Shown one piece after another: positions 15,407-23,960 of a stretch of DNA of 36,294 nt (position 1 is the stretch's first letter; each line of letters starts with the position of its first letter). This stretch comes from an uncultured Pseudanabaenaceae cyanobacterium. GTDB taxonomy: Bacteria > Cyanobacteriota > Cyanobacteriia > PCC-9006 > JAAUQQ01. The stretch lies in the NCBI GenBank assembly GCA_937949725.1, contig CALECT010000061.1, positions 1 through 36,294 on the forward strand, given 5' to 3'. The position numbers were made by a program, and so were the translations under genes. Below the pieces are notes generated by a model. It saw only the letters and a list, made by a program, of their open reading frames with translations, was not told the DNA's origin and did not search any database.

Positions 15407-17506
15407 TTAGAACGGGTTGTAATTCACCGAGAAATAAATTCCATTCTCCTGCCAGGTATCATCCTCATTCTCCACATCCACTAGGGGGAAGCCCCAATCA
15501 ACGCGGGCCGAGAAGTTATTGCCCTGGCGCCAAATGAATCCGAGGCCCGTGCCCACAAGGGTCTTCTCCTCAGGCTGAACATCGCTATCCTTATTCCAGC
15601 CATGGCCAAGATCCAGGAACGGAGCCACCTGCAATGTCGCATCCCAATTGGGAATCCGGGCCACGGGCAGGCGAACTTCAGCCGATACGAGCAAGCCGTT
15701 ATCCGTCAACAAGGCATCCTGGCGGTAGCCGCGCACACTGCTTTGTCCCCCAATGCCGAACTGCTCTAGAGGAACTAAATCGCGATCGGCAAACTGCAAG
15801 TCGCCCCGCACCAAAGCAAGCGTATCGGGTGCCAGCAAACGAACCCACTGACCCTGCCCCCGCCAAGACAAGAAATTGCTATCAGGTCCACCATTGGAGC
15901 TTTGGTTCGAATCGAACCAATTCGTACCAAGGCTCACCTGGGACCGGGCAGCTAATACCTGATTGCTACTGCGCTTATTCCACTCTTGGAAGAATCGCAG
16001 CGCAGAAATTTTAGTCTCGCCATCATCATTGGCACCAGGAGAAAGCGGAAAACCACCGATGTCAGCAAAGCCAAGCTTCGTGCTGCTTTCCTGGCGGGAG
16101 AAGGTCAAGCCTAAAGCAAGCTCTTCACTGGCCGTTTGGTAGACGGGCTGACGATAAGTGCCTTCGTAGTAAATCGACTTCGCCGAAATTTCCAACGGAC
16201 TGAAGGGCTCCTCGATGACTTCACTGCGTGTTCGGCCATAGGCAAAACGCAGAGTACCATTGCTGGCATTGAGGGGTACGGTGTAGCCCAGGTCCAGGGC
16301 ATTGCTACCGTCGGTGTTGCTGTAAGCCAGGTTGAGGGCGTCACCATAGCCCAATAGGTTGGCATGGTTGAGGGAGATTTTGCGGCGGAAGCTGCCAACA
16401 CTGGGCGATCGCGCATTATCTAGCGAAACCGTTGCTGTAAAGGGGTCCGTTTCAGTCACCTTCACATCCAGCAGGCTCGTACCAGGCTGAACTCCCGCCT
16501 GCAAATCTGCAGAAATACTGCCCAGAAGGGGATCGAGCTGCAAGATCTTCAAGCCTTCTAGCAAGTTCTGCACATTCAGCGGCTCAGCTCCAGCTCGCTC
16601 CAAGCGGCTGCGGACATAGCTTGGCTTCAACCGCTGGTTGCCGGTGATGCGCACATCCTCCAGCTTTCCTTCCAACACCTGAATCATCACTTGTCCACCC
16701 TCCAGGGTTTGGGGCGGGATGAAAGCTCCGGAAGTGACATAGCCGTTATCAAGATAAAGCTGAGTCACCGCAGAGCGAGCTTGGAGCAACTGGCTAAAGG
16801 AAACATCCCCTGTAAAATCGTCAGTGACCTCAGCCAACTGCTCCGCGTCAAAAACAGTACTGCCTTCCACGGTATAACCCGTGACATTAATCGTGGCTGG
16901 GCCGTCCACGTTATCATCATCCGACTGGGCGGGAGACGGTGTGGGAAGAATTTCACTGGCAGGCGGTAGGTCGGGCAACGTCTCAGGTGTTTGAGAATTA
17001 TTGATACTCTCATCCGTAGAAAACGGTCGTTCCTGCTCCTCTACCGTAGGGAGGGGCACCGGCAGAGGAGGCGTACCAGGGGGTAAAGGAATGGACTGAG
17101 CGATGCGATTATCTACGATTGGAGTCGCTTCATAGACTGGAGTCACAATCGAAGCTAAGTCAACTTTCTCAGGAGCTGCAAGCGCTTCGACAAACTGCCC
17201 ATCAATGTTCTGTGCTTCTGTCGCCTCAGCTAGCCCAAGGAGAGAATCGATGGAAGCCAAAGCCATCGGCTCAGATAGCTCAGGTGCAATCAAATCGGGA
17301 CTTGGCATCTCAGAAACCAAGCGATTCGAAGGCGACCAGTCAGAAGTCTGGAGACCCAAATCCTCAGCCTTAGCTGGAGTGGCAGCATCTATCTCATTCC
17401 CTGCTTGGGGGAATTCCATGGCTTGCACCAAGCTTGGGCTGCTGGCCAGCAACAGGCCAGTCATGAAGGTGAGGAGGGCGTCGCCAGAAAGGGAAGAGTA
17501 GCGCAT
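15407..17506 (-). CDS. TpsB/ShlB-type outer-membrane transporter
   Basis: The product is 699 residues. A signal peptide occupies residues 1-29 (SLVQA at its end). Residues 30-205 form an unusually long Pro/Ser/Glu-rich linker, against tens of residues in typical TpsB proteins. POTRA modules lie at about 206-281 (NVTGYTVEGSTVFDAEQL) and 283-352 (VRITGNQRLKPSYVRSRL). A 16-strand Omp85-type barrel runs from about 355 to the terminal Phe699. The VRGY motif that is central to Omp85 proteins is at 591-594 (GIGGQSSVRGYRQD). Such proteins secrete large beta-helical TpsA exoproteins; no TpsA gene is in the window, so this is an orphan here. It converges on the ABC-2 permease gene. Confidence 0.92.
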   Translation of the reverse strand: MRYSSLSGDALLTFMTGLLLASSPSLVQAMEFPQAGNEIDAATPAKAEDLGLQTSDWSPSNRLVSEMPSPDLIAPELSEPMALASIDSLLGLAEATEAQNIDGQFVEALAAPEKVDLASIVTPVYEATPIVDNRIAQSIPLPPGTPPLPVPLPTVEEQERPFSTDESINNSQTPETLPDLPPASEILPTPSPAQSDDDNVDGPATINVTGYTVEGSTVFDAEQLAEVTDDFTGDVSFSQLLQARSAVTQLYLDNGYVTSGAFIPPQTLEGGQVMIQVLEGKLEDVRITGNQRLKPSYVRSRLERAGAEPLNVQNLLEGLKILQLDPLLGSISADLQAGVQPGTSLLDVKVTETDPFTATVSLDNARSPSVGSFRRKISLNHANLLGYGDALNLAYSNTDGSNALDLGYTVPLNASNGTLRFAYGRTRSEVIEEPFSPLEISAKSIYYEGTYRQPVYQTASEELALGLTFSRQESSTKLGFADIGGFPLSPGANDDGETKISALRFFQEWNKRSSNQVLAARSQVSLGTNWFDSNQSSNGGPDSNFLSWRGQGQWVRLLAPDTLALVRGDLQFADRDLVPLEQFGIGGQSSVRGYRQDALLTDNGLLVSAEVRLPVARIPNWDATLQVAPFLDLGHGWNKDSDVQPEEKTLVGTGLGFIWRQGNNFSARVDWGFPLVDVENEDDTWQENGIYFSVNYNPF

Positions 17507-17931
17507 GGTTTGTCCTAAAACAGGGGTCCCAGCCGGAATTATCCGAGACCGAACAGCAACGGGGGAGATGCTAGAGGCCCAACAAGCCGAGGAATGGGGA
17601 AACCCAAAATTCAGCTTCAGAGAACCACTCAGACGATATACAAGCGACGAACTTTGCCGATTTATATCCTTTAACTCGCCTTTAGAGTGCCCAACCAGAA
17701 GAGAATAATCGAGATATAGGTGGCTTTAAACCCACTGAGTACTCAATTAAGCAAGCAGCGATCCAGAAACTCAACCCAATGGCTCGTTACAGCCTCTATA
17801 CGATGGAAAAGCCTGGGAGATGCAATTATTCCACCAGGCATCATTTTTCACTGAGCAAACAGTAACAGTTGACAGCAGGGCAAGGGCTAGAACGTAATAG
17901 CAGGTTAATGCCTAGCGTGACGTCGCTGAGC
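17507..17931. other. intergenic region upstream of the TpsB gene
   Basis: These 425 bp separate the TpsB start from the end of the glycosyltransferase cluster. AT-richer sequence at 17630-17730 may hold the TpsB promoter. Next to the glycosyltransferase stop is a short palindrome AGCGTGACGTCGCT at 17916-17929, without a T-tract. No gene is supported; the frame at 17505-17708 starts on a shadow of the TpsB start. Confidence 0.4.
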
Positions 17932-18870
17932 TTAATGGAGAGATAAGCGATCGCGTAACACCACCGGTGACAGCACCAGTCCTAGAACAATCTTGGCTAC
18001 GGTAATCGCCATAAGCCGCGATCGTTGCCACAACAATTGCGGCCCATGGAACCAAGCCAACAACAAATAGCGCAGACTCTGCAAATACTGCCGTCGCGTT
18101 TGACCCAGGCTCAGAGAGCGAAAAGTGAGGTACTGGTAGAGATTGGTCAAACTGGCACGGCGATGGGGGGCAAGGCGTTGGGGCGATCGCGCCATTGCCC
18201 CTGCCACCACTCGCTTCAAATTGTGCTCTTGCCGAGAAAGGTTACTAGAGATCGAACCTGGCATCACCCGATAGAGGATCTGAGCCTCAGAGACGAGGGC
18301 AAATTCTCCGGCCTCCGCCAACCGCAGCCAGAGCTCCCAGTCATGCACCGATGCCAAGTCCGGGTCAAACGGACCAACCTGTTCAATGGCAGAGCGACGC
18401 ACCATCAAGTTAGAGCCGTTCTCAATGAAATTCTGCTGGAATAGCGCGGCATAGACATCGCCCTGATGCCTGACTCGACCACCGGGATAGAGAGGCTGAC
18501 CTTCAACGTCAATGTAGTCTGTCCAGCTGTAAGCCACGATGGCCTGGGCATTCGCCTCCAGGACGGCGACCTGATCGACTAATTTCTCAGGGGTCCAGAG
18601 GTCATCCGCATCCAAAAATGTAATCAGCTCTCCCTGGGAAGCCTCAATCCCATAGTTACGGGCCGCCGCTGCCCCACGATTCACCTGGGTCAGCAAATGG
18701 ATTCGCGGATCGGACTGGGACTGGACTAGCGCAGCGGTGCCATCCCTAGAGCCATCATCTACGACCCAAACATCAAAGTCTCTGTAGGTCTGGGCTAGGA
18801 CGGATTCAAGGGTACCGAGGAGGGTATCTGCGGCGTTGTAGGCCGGGATGATGATGGAGACAGTGGCCAT
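17932..18870 (-). CDS. family 2 glycosyltransferase
   Basis: The product is 312 residues with a GT-A fold. It opens with VSIIIPAYNAADTLLGTLES, then VWVVDDGSRDGTAALV, the RGAAAARNYGI segment and the metal-binding motif DADD (87-90), followed by WTPEKL. HDWELWLRLAEAG near residue 185 is the common ED/DW acceptor-side motif of this family. A hydrophobic C-terminal segment (ITVAKIVLGLVLSPVVL) may anchor it to the membrane. It begins 76 bp inside the end of the upstream glycosyltransferase gene, in another frame, pointing to coupled translation. It is the last of three glycosyltransferases in this cluster. Substrate unknown; exopolysaccharide synthesis is likely. Confidence 0.92.
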   Translation of the reverse strand: MATVSIIIPAYNAADTLLGTLESVLAQTYRDFDVWVVDDGSRDGTAALVQSQSDPRIHLLTQVNRGAAAARNYGIEASQGELITFLDADDLWTPEKLVDQVAVLEANAQAIVAYSWTDYIDVEGQPLYPGGRVRHQGDVYAALFQQNFIENGSNLMVRRSAIEQVGPFDPDLASVHDWELWLRLAEAGEFALVSEAQILYRVMPGSISSNLSRQEHNLKRVVAGAMARSPQRLAPHRRASLTNLYQYLTFRSLSLGQTRRQYLQSLRYLLLAWFHGPQLLWQRSRLMAITVAKIVLGLVLSPVVLRDRLSLH

Positions 18871-19889
18871 AGCTTCAGGAGAACATGGGTGAAGGAACGA
18901 GCACGCGCATAGTTAAGCCAGGTTCCGACTCGGGGAGCCACAGCTAGGAGGGGACTCAACATTCCTCCCAGGTAGAAACAAAACAGGAAAGTCAGGTTGA
19001 GATCAGCCCGCAAACCGGGACCATACTGCCAGAGCCGCATAATCATGCGGCGCATTCCCCCCACAAAGGTGCGGAGAGCAATCTCCCAACGACGCAGGCC
19101 ACGGGCATTAATGAAACGCAGCTGGCAAATGGCCATGCCAATGCCGTAGGCCAGGGGCAACAAATAGGATCGCTCAAGACGACCTGCTGGAATGGCATGG
19201 TAGAGAACCATACCGGGGTTATAGGCGATGCCATGACCCGCCCGATGCAGGTAGAGCAACGCAGCGTAATCAGAACCGCTAATCAAGATATCGGCCGTGC
19301 GACCCACAACGGACATAGACTCCGGCACCGAATCTAGCCAACGCTGACGGTTAACCACCATTCCCGCACCGGGAGGAAGCTGGAGATGCTCAGGATCAAA
19401 GGGATGCTCGTTATCCCCATGGTCACGGATAGCCAAGAAACCTTCAATTTCCTCAAAGTCATCTGGCGGCTCTACCTCATAGACCGCTTTAATCCGACTG
19501 CCAAATGCCCCCAAGTCAGGGTTAGCCGCAGCAAAGCTCAGGGCTGAAGCCACCCACTGGGGCTCGGTCCAGTTGTCATCATCAATGAAACCAACCCAGT
19601 CCCCTTGGGCTTCAGCGATCGCCTTCTGCCTGGCATAGGCCAATCCAGGCTGAGCTTCAAAGCAATAGCGGAGCGGCACAAGCTTCCCCCAAGCTCCCTG
19701 GGCCCAATCCACCTGGAGCTGAGTGACTGCCACAGCAGTGTCATCACTACTGTTGTTATCGACAACCAGGATTTCCCAAGTATCAGCTACAGCCCATTCC
19801 TCAGTCAGCTCCTGGGCTTGCAAATGCTCTAAGACTTTGGCCAGGCGAGGCGCACCGTTAAAAGTCGGAATAGCGATCGTAAGTTTCAT
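18795..19889 (-). CDS. HpsE-like family 2 glycosyltransferase
   Basis: The product is 364 residues, a GT-A transferase: MKLTIAIPTFNGAPRLAKVL, ILVVDNNSSDDTAVAV, RYCFEAQPGLAYARQKA and the metal-binding FIDDDNW (101-107). The later LPPGAGMVVNRQRWLDSVPE and the GHGIAYNPGMVLYHAIPAGR region match HpsE, a glycosyltransferase of hormogonium polysaccharide synthesis in filamentous cyanobacteria. The ATG at 19889 was preferred over a TTG at 19922. It is related to the gene just upstream (19980-21005), which suggests a tandem duplication. The end overlaps the next gene by 76 bp. The exact donor and acceptor cannot be told from sequence. Confidence 0.87.
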   Translation of the reverse strand: MKLTIAIPTFNGAPRLAKVLEHLQAQELTEEWAVADTWEILVVDNNSSDDTAVAVTQLQVDWAQGAWGKLVPLRYCFEAQPGLAYARQKAIAEAQGDWVGFIDDDNWTEPQWVASALSFAAANPDLGAFGSRIKAVYEVEPPDDFEEIEGFLAIRDHGDNEHPFDPEHLQLPPGAGMVVNRQRWLDSVPESMSVVGRTADILISGSDYAALLYLHRAGHGIAYNPGMVLYHAIPAGRLERSYLLPLAYGIGMAICQLRFINARGLRRWEIALRTFVGGMRRMIMRLWQYGPGLRADLNLTFLFCFYLGGMLSPLLAVAPRVGTWLNYARARSFTHVLLKLWPLSPSSSRPTTPQIPSSVPLNPS

Positions 19890-19979
19890 AATCGTTCTCT
19901 GCCCAAGGCAGACTTTCCCCAAGCAATCACAACACAGTTAAAACGGAAGCGAAATACAGATTCAGCCCAGCCCGTCAGA

Positions 19980-21005
19980 TCAAGTCCGGCCCATTCGCCA
20001 GAAATACAAAGGACTGCGCAAAGAATAGAGAATCAGCGTCAACTGACATTGAGCAGTCAAGTTTTGACGCAAGCGGAAACCATGACGCAAAACCAACAGC
20101 GCCACCTTACGCAAATCATTCACAACATAGGCAGGCAGAGCAAAAGGCCTCAGCCAAGGAGACATGCCCTGCATCCGCGTCACATAGCGGCTCAAACCAA
20201 TGCCTTGGAAAAAGGGAATCAGATAGCTGCGTTCCAAGCGCCAATGGGGAATGCGATGCCACAAATGCATCGCTGGGTTGTACCAAATCTCCCAACCGGA
20301 CCGAAGCAGATAGGTTAGCGCTTCCGTATCTTCCCCAGTCAACATGCTGTCCTGGTTGCGGCCCCGCAACATGCAGGTCTCCGGCATACTCTCCAGCCAG
20401 GCCTCTCGCCTCACCACCAACCCAGCCGACGGGGGCAACATCCGCCTAAGGGAGTCGTAGCGCAGCGGCTCTTTCCCTCGTTCCACAATGGCTAAGAAGG
20501 GCAGCAGTGGCTTCAGCTCCTCTGCGGGCTCCACCTCATAATCACCATGAATTTGACTCCCAAACGCTCCGGCATGGGGATACTCCTGGGCAAAGCGATA
20601 GGCTTCATAAACCCAATCAGGCGCAGGCAAATTATCATCATCTAAAAAACCAATCAGCCCAGCTTTGGCCTCATGGACGCCTAGCTCCCGCGCATAGGAT
20701 GCGCCCTGCTGGGCTTCAAAGCAATAGCGAAGGGGGTATTCCTCAGGCCAATCTTCTTGAGCCTGGCGTACCAATGCCGCAGTCTCATCGCTGCTGTTGT
20801 TATCCACCACCAGAATCTCCCACTGGAGTGATGGCTCCGCATCTCGACCGGCATCATCACCAGGTCGAAACTGACAACATTGTTTCAATCTTTCGAACAG
20901 TTCGGGCAAGCGTGATGCACCGTTGTAGGTACAAATCACAATCGAGAAATCCAGTGACACTTCGGGAGTCAGCGTTGGACAAGGAATGGAAGCAGTGAGG
21001 ACCAT
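19980..21005 (-). CDS. HpsE-like family 2 glycosyltransferase, paralogue
   Basis: The product is 341 residues. It opens with LDFSIVICTYNGASRLPELF, then ILVVDNNSSDETAALV, YCFEAQQGASYARELGVHEA and the metal-binding FLDDDNLPAPDW (120-131). LPPSAGLVVRREAWLESMPE, then SGWEIWYNPAMHLWHRIPHW and RLERSYLIPFFQGIGLSR, are the strongest HpsE-like blocks. It is probably the closer of the two to HpsE. It precedes the paralogue by 90 bp on the same strand and should head the cluster. The ATG at 21005 is preferred; a TTG at 21071 would add 22 residues. The likely role is building a secreted polysaccharide for sheath or gliding. Confidence 0.88.
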   Translation of the reverse strand: MVLTASIPCPTLTPEVSLDFSIVICTYNGASRLPELFERLKQCCQFRPGDDAGRDAEPSLQWEILVVDNNSSDETAALVRQAQEDWPEEYPLRYCFEAQQGASYARELGVHEAKAGLIGFLDDDNLPAPDWVYEAYRFAQEYPHAGAFGSQIHGDYEVEPAEELKPLLPFLAIVERGKEPLRYDSLRRMLPPSAGLVVRREAWLESMPETCMLRGRNQDSMLTGEDTEALTYLLRSGWEIWYNPAMHLWHRIPHWRLERSYLIPFFQGIGLSRYVTRMQGMSPWLRPFALPAYVVNDLRKVALLVLRHGFRLRQNLTAQCQLTLILYSLRSPLYFWRMGRT

Positions 21006-21304
21006 GGCCAATGATGCGAGGTAGCTTAGTTGAGCAAACTGATTCCCCGCAAACCTGCGTTCTGGAACCAACCTTTAGAGATAAATGCACTAATACAAAA
21101 GCAGGTGGCAATCAGCTTTGGCGATGATTCTAGAATGCCCAGCATCTCTCGAAGACAGACAGAAACATCACAATCAAGTCAAAACAAAATCCTCTCCCTG
21201 CAATGTTTTCAGGCTTCTGAGGCTAAAGAAAGAGCTCTGAAGATGATGGTTCTGGAGCAGTATGCTCCCAAAGCTCACATCCGCGATTCCCCCTCAACAA
21301 ACAA

Positions 21305-21332
21305 AGCACCTGACTGAAATCAGCCAGGTGCT
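21305..21332 (-). terminator. terminator of the J-domain/hisZ/ferredoxin operon
   Basis: AGCACCTGACTGA (21305-21317) pairs with TCAGCCAGGTGCT (21320-21332) with one mismatch. On the minus strand it is followed by a T-rich tract (TTTGTTTGTT). It lies 40 nt after the ferredoxin stop. The rest of 21006-21304 should contain the promoter of the glycosyltransferase cluster. Confidence 0.75.
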
Positions 21333-21371
21333 CTCAACTCACGCCCTCGGTTGAAGAACGAGGAAGACGAC

Positions 21372-21596
21372 TTACGGGGTCTTCTGCAAATCGGGTCTCT
21401 CCTCAGGCAAAATCGCTCCCTCAACCGGGCAAACCTGCAGACAGATCCCGCAATCAATGCAAGTCGAGAAATCGATCCAATACCAATCGGTGCCTTTTTT
21501 ATTCTTACCAGGCCCCTCGTCAATACAAGCTACTGGGCAGGCATCTACGCAATCAGCCACCCCTTCACAAACATCCGTCACAATTGAAAAGGCCAA
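21372..21596 (-). CDS. small bacterial-type Fe-S ferredoxin
   Basis: The product is 74 residues. Cysteines lie at 10, 16, 20 and 24 (VCEGVADCVDACPVAC) and at 46, 49, 52 and 56 (TCIDCGICLQVCP). The second set is a full CxxCxxCxxxCP motif. The first lacks the second Cys of a canonical motif and resembles the 7Fe ferredoxins, so a [3Fe-4S] plus [4Fe-4S] pair is possible; this is inference. GTDWYWIDF and the end PEERPDLQ are typical of the cyanobacterial family. The start is a TTG at 21596: an in-frame stop lies two codons upstream, and AGGGGG precedes it by about 8 nt. It is the last gene after the J-domain gene and hisZ. Redox partner unknown. Confidence 0.93.
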   Translation of the reverse strand: MAFSIVTDVCEGVADCVDACPVACIDEGPGKNKKGTDWYWIDFSTCIDCGICLQVCPVEGAILPEERPDLQKTP

Positions 21597-21690
21597 AACT
21601 TATCCCCCTAAAAGGTCTTCCTCTCGGTAATTAATCTATCGCAGTCTTACAGGCTGAGCCCGATTGGCATTTGAGACGATGCACTCAACA

Positions 21691-22911
21691 TCACTCAGCC
21701 AGAACTTCTTCTTCAGAAGCTTGACCCACGGCAATCCAGGCAATTTTGGAGATCGCGCGATCGAGGGCATAACCCTTCACAGCCTCCACATCAGACCCCG
21801 CTTCCAAATACAGCTCCACCCGCTGCTCCTGGCTGCGCAGCTTATCACCATGGTCCAGCGCTAATTGCTGGTCAGCCTCCGTCCTGGGGACAACCAACCA
21901 ATCTACGGCTCCCGTCGACTGGGGCAATGTCCCGGCAAATTGCAATGCCTGCTGAAGCTGCTCAATTTCAAAACTAAAACCAATGCCTGGAGAGGTCTCC
22001 TGCTGGGGGTCATAGAACCCTAGAAGCTGGTCATAGCGGCCCCCCTGGGCCACTACGTCATTAGTTCCGCCAGAACCACAGGCCACCTCAAACACAATGC
22101 CGGTGTAGTAATCAAAGGTCTGCACCAGGCTGAGGTCGAGGATCATAGCTGGCCCCGCGTTGCCCAATCGTGATGCCAACAGCTCCGTGAGCTGGGACAG
22201 GCGCTGGGCGATCGCCTGTTGCTCATCATTCAGGTCAAAGCCCTGGAGCTTTTGCAGCACAGTCTCTGGCTGACCTCGGAGATCCATCAGGGCCAGAGCT
22301 CGCTTCTGTAGGTCTGGGCTAAGGTCCAAGGTTTCTAAGGTGAGGCGGTCTAAGTGGGCGATCGCTCCTAGAACCTTGCCTCGAAAAGCCTCCGGGAAAG
22401 GCACTAACAACGACTTCGTTAGCGCAGCCTGGCCCAGAATAATCGTGCAGGGGCTAGGACCATCCAAAGCCGCGAGCCCCAAGGCATCCAAGCAGTCACT
22501 AACTAATAGCAACATCTCAGCATCTGCCATCACAGAGCCAGCCCCGAGCAATTCCACACCGGCCTGGTAGCTCTCTTGTTCCTGCTGCCGACGAAACACA
22601 TTGGCCAAATAGAACAAACGCAGCGGTCTGGGAGCCTGGGCCAAACGCGTCACCGACGCCCGAGCAATAGAAGCCGTCAGCTCCGGACGTAGGCCCAGTT
22701 CACCGTCATCACTCGACAGCACTTGCAACAGACTTTGCCGCTTAACTGCTCCCCCCGCCATGAGGGTATCCAGCCGCTCCAGCGTTGACGTCACAATGCG
22801 TTGATAGCCCCAACGCTCAAAGACCGATCGCAACCGCGACTCAATCCACTGCTGCTGAGCAACCTCCACGGGCAATAAATCCCGTGCTCCCAAGGGGGGC
22901 TGATAGACCAT
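21691..22911 (-). CDS. hisZ: ATP phosphoribosyltransferase regulatory subunit (HisZ)
   Basis: The product is 406 residues with a class-II histidyl-tRNA-synthetase-like fold but without aminoacylation function. HisZ associates with the short form of HisG to make the first enzyme of histidine synthesis responsive to feedback. Typical segments are MVYQPPLGARDLLPVEVAQQ (1-20), the SSDDGELGLRPELTASIARA motif-2 region, RLFYLANVFRRQQEQESYQA and the FDYYTGIVFEVACGSGG region with GGRYDQLLGFY. No hisG gene is in the window. The ATG overlaps the stop of the upstream J-domain gene (TAATG), so translation is probably coupled. Confidence 0.92.
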   Translation of the reverse strand: MVYQPPLGARDLLPVEVAQQQWIESRLRSVFERWGYQRIVTSTLERLDTLMAGGAVKRQSLLQVLSSDDGELGLRPELTASIARASVTRLAQAPRPLRLFYLANVFRRQQEQESYQAGVELLGAGSVMADAEMLLLVSDCLDALGLAALDGPSPCTIILGQAALTKSLLVPFPEAFRGKVLGAIAHLDRLTLETLDLSPDLQKRALALMDLRGQPETVLQKLQGFDLNDEQQAIAQRLSQLTELLASRLGNAGPAMILDLSLVQTFDYYTGIVFEVACGSGGTNDVVAQGGRYDQLLGFYDPQQETSPGIGFSFEIEQLQQALQFAGTLPQSTGAVDWLVVPRTEADQQLALDHGDKLRSQEQRVELYLEAGSDVEAVKGYALDRAISKIAWIAVGQASEEEVLAE

Positions 22912-23960
22912 TACTTTCTTTTACTTTTGCCACCCCCAAACATACCGCCAAATAGACCGCCGCCTCCCTTGGACTTGGAGCCAGATTTGGTTCCAGCCTT
23001 AGAACGCCCCTTCGCAGAGGTCGCATTATTTCCCCCAGCAGGAGCACTGTTCGCTTCCCCAGCCAGCTCAATCTTGTGCCCCATGGTCGAAAGCTTACGG
23101 CGACCTTCGATCGCCCGCAAATCCTTAGGATTTAACTCCAAAGCCTTTCGAATAGAAACCTTTGCCATGGTGGCCTGGTTTTGCTGCAAATAGATCATGC
23201 CCATCAAACTGTGGCAGCGGCTGTCCTTCGGTGCTGCCCGGAGACCATCACGCAACTCTAGGATGGCCTGGGACAGCGCTTTTTTGCGCAGATACTCCTC
23301 AGCTCGACGCAGATAACCATCCGCCAGGGACATTTGATGGGCTTGGGTTTGAATGATGGTGGGCTGGTTGTCATTCCCAGGGGGCATCGGTGGCCGACCC
23401 ATTCCCGGTGCGGGGGGCTGAGCTGCACCAGCCGCAGGACTAGCAGCAGGCTTAGCTGGAGACTTGGGAATGGCATTCCCCTGCTGTCGCAGGAGATAGA
23501 CCAAATTCAATTCGCTGAGACTGCCCACCACCTCAACAATCTTGTCTAGTTCGTCAAACTGTGTGGATGCAAGCTGGGTGACTAGCTGCTTATAAGCACC
23601 CTCCACATTGGGAGCCTTGCCCAATTTCTTGGCATCTTCTCCCAAACCCGTCGTGAGGGTATCTTTCTGCTGCTTAACTTGTTGACCCTTAAGGCGGGTG
23701 AGAACCAGGTACTCCTTACGATTTTTGTCCTGGGAGAGCATCTCATAGGCCGGGTTTACCAGCTTGGAGAGTACCTCTGTGGCCTGCGCCTTCTCCGCAG
23801 CACTACAGCCAACCATGCTGTCCGGATGGAGCTTCCGAGCAATCCTCAAATACCGCTTCCGTACTTGGGAAGCATCAGCATTCACCGGCAGGCCCAGGGC
23901 AGCGTGGTGGTCTTCAAAGGTGTCGAGGTTGTAGAGGCCTTTTTTAATCTCGAAAGACAT
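22911..23960 (-). CDS. J-domain protein with TPR-like repeats
   Basis: The product is 349 residues. A J domain lies at about residues 13-85: HHAALGLPVNADASQVRKRY then RIARKLHPD, whose HPD motif (45-47) stimulates DnaK ATPase. A Pro/Ala-rich linker spans about 165-205. Two TPR-like units follow (GYLRRAEEYLRKKALSQAIL and GMIYLQQNQATMAKVSIRKA). The tail is Gly/Lys-rich and ends GGGLFGGMFGGGKSKRK. No zinc-finger or substrate domain of DnaJ proper is present, so it is a specialised type III J protein. It is first in an operon with hisZ and a ferredoxin gene and overlaps hisZ at TAATG. Its client is unknown. Confidence 0.88.
   Translation of the reverse strand: MSFEIKKGLYNLDTFEDHHAALGLPVNADASQVRKRYLRIARKLHPDSMVGCSAAEKAQATEVLSKLVNPAYEMLSQDKNRKEYLVLTRLKGQQVKQQKDTLTTGLGEDAKKLGKAPNVEGAYKQLVTQLASTQFDELDKIVEVVGSLSELNLVYLLRQQGNAIPKSPAKPAASPAAGAAQPPAPGMGRPPMPPGNDNQPTIIQTQAHQMSLADGYLRRAEEYLRKKALSQAILELRDGLRAAPKDSRCHSLMGMIYLQQNQATMAKVSIRKALELNPKDLRAIEGRRKLSTMGHKIELAGEANSAPAGGNNATSAKGRSKAGTKSGSKSKGGGGLFGGMFGGGKSKRK

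Noticed and set aside
15901..15930. tRNA-like TTCGAATC segment
   Set aside because: It lies inside the TpsB gene and no cloverleaf can be drawn around it.
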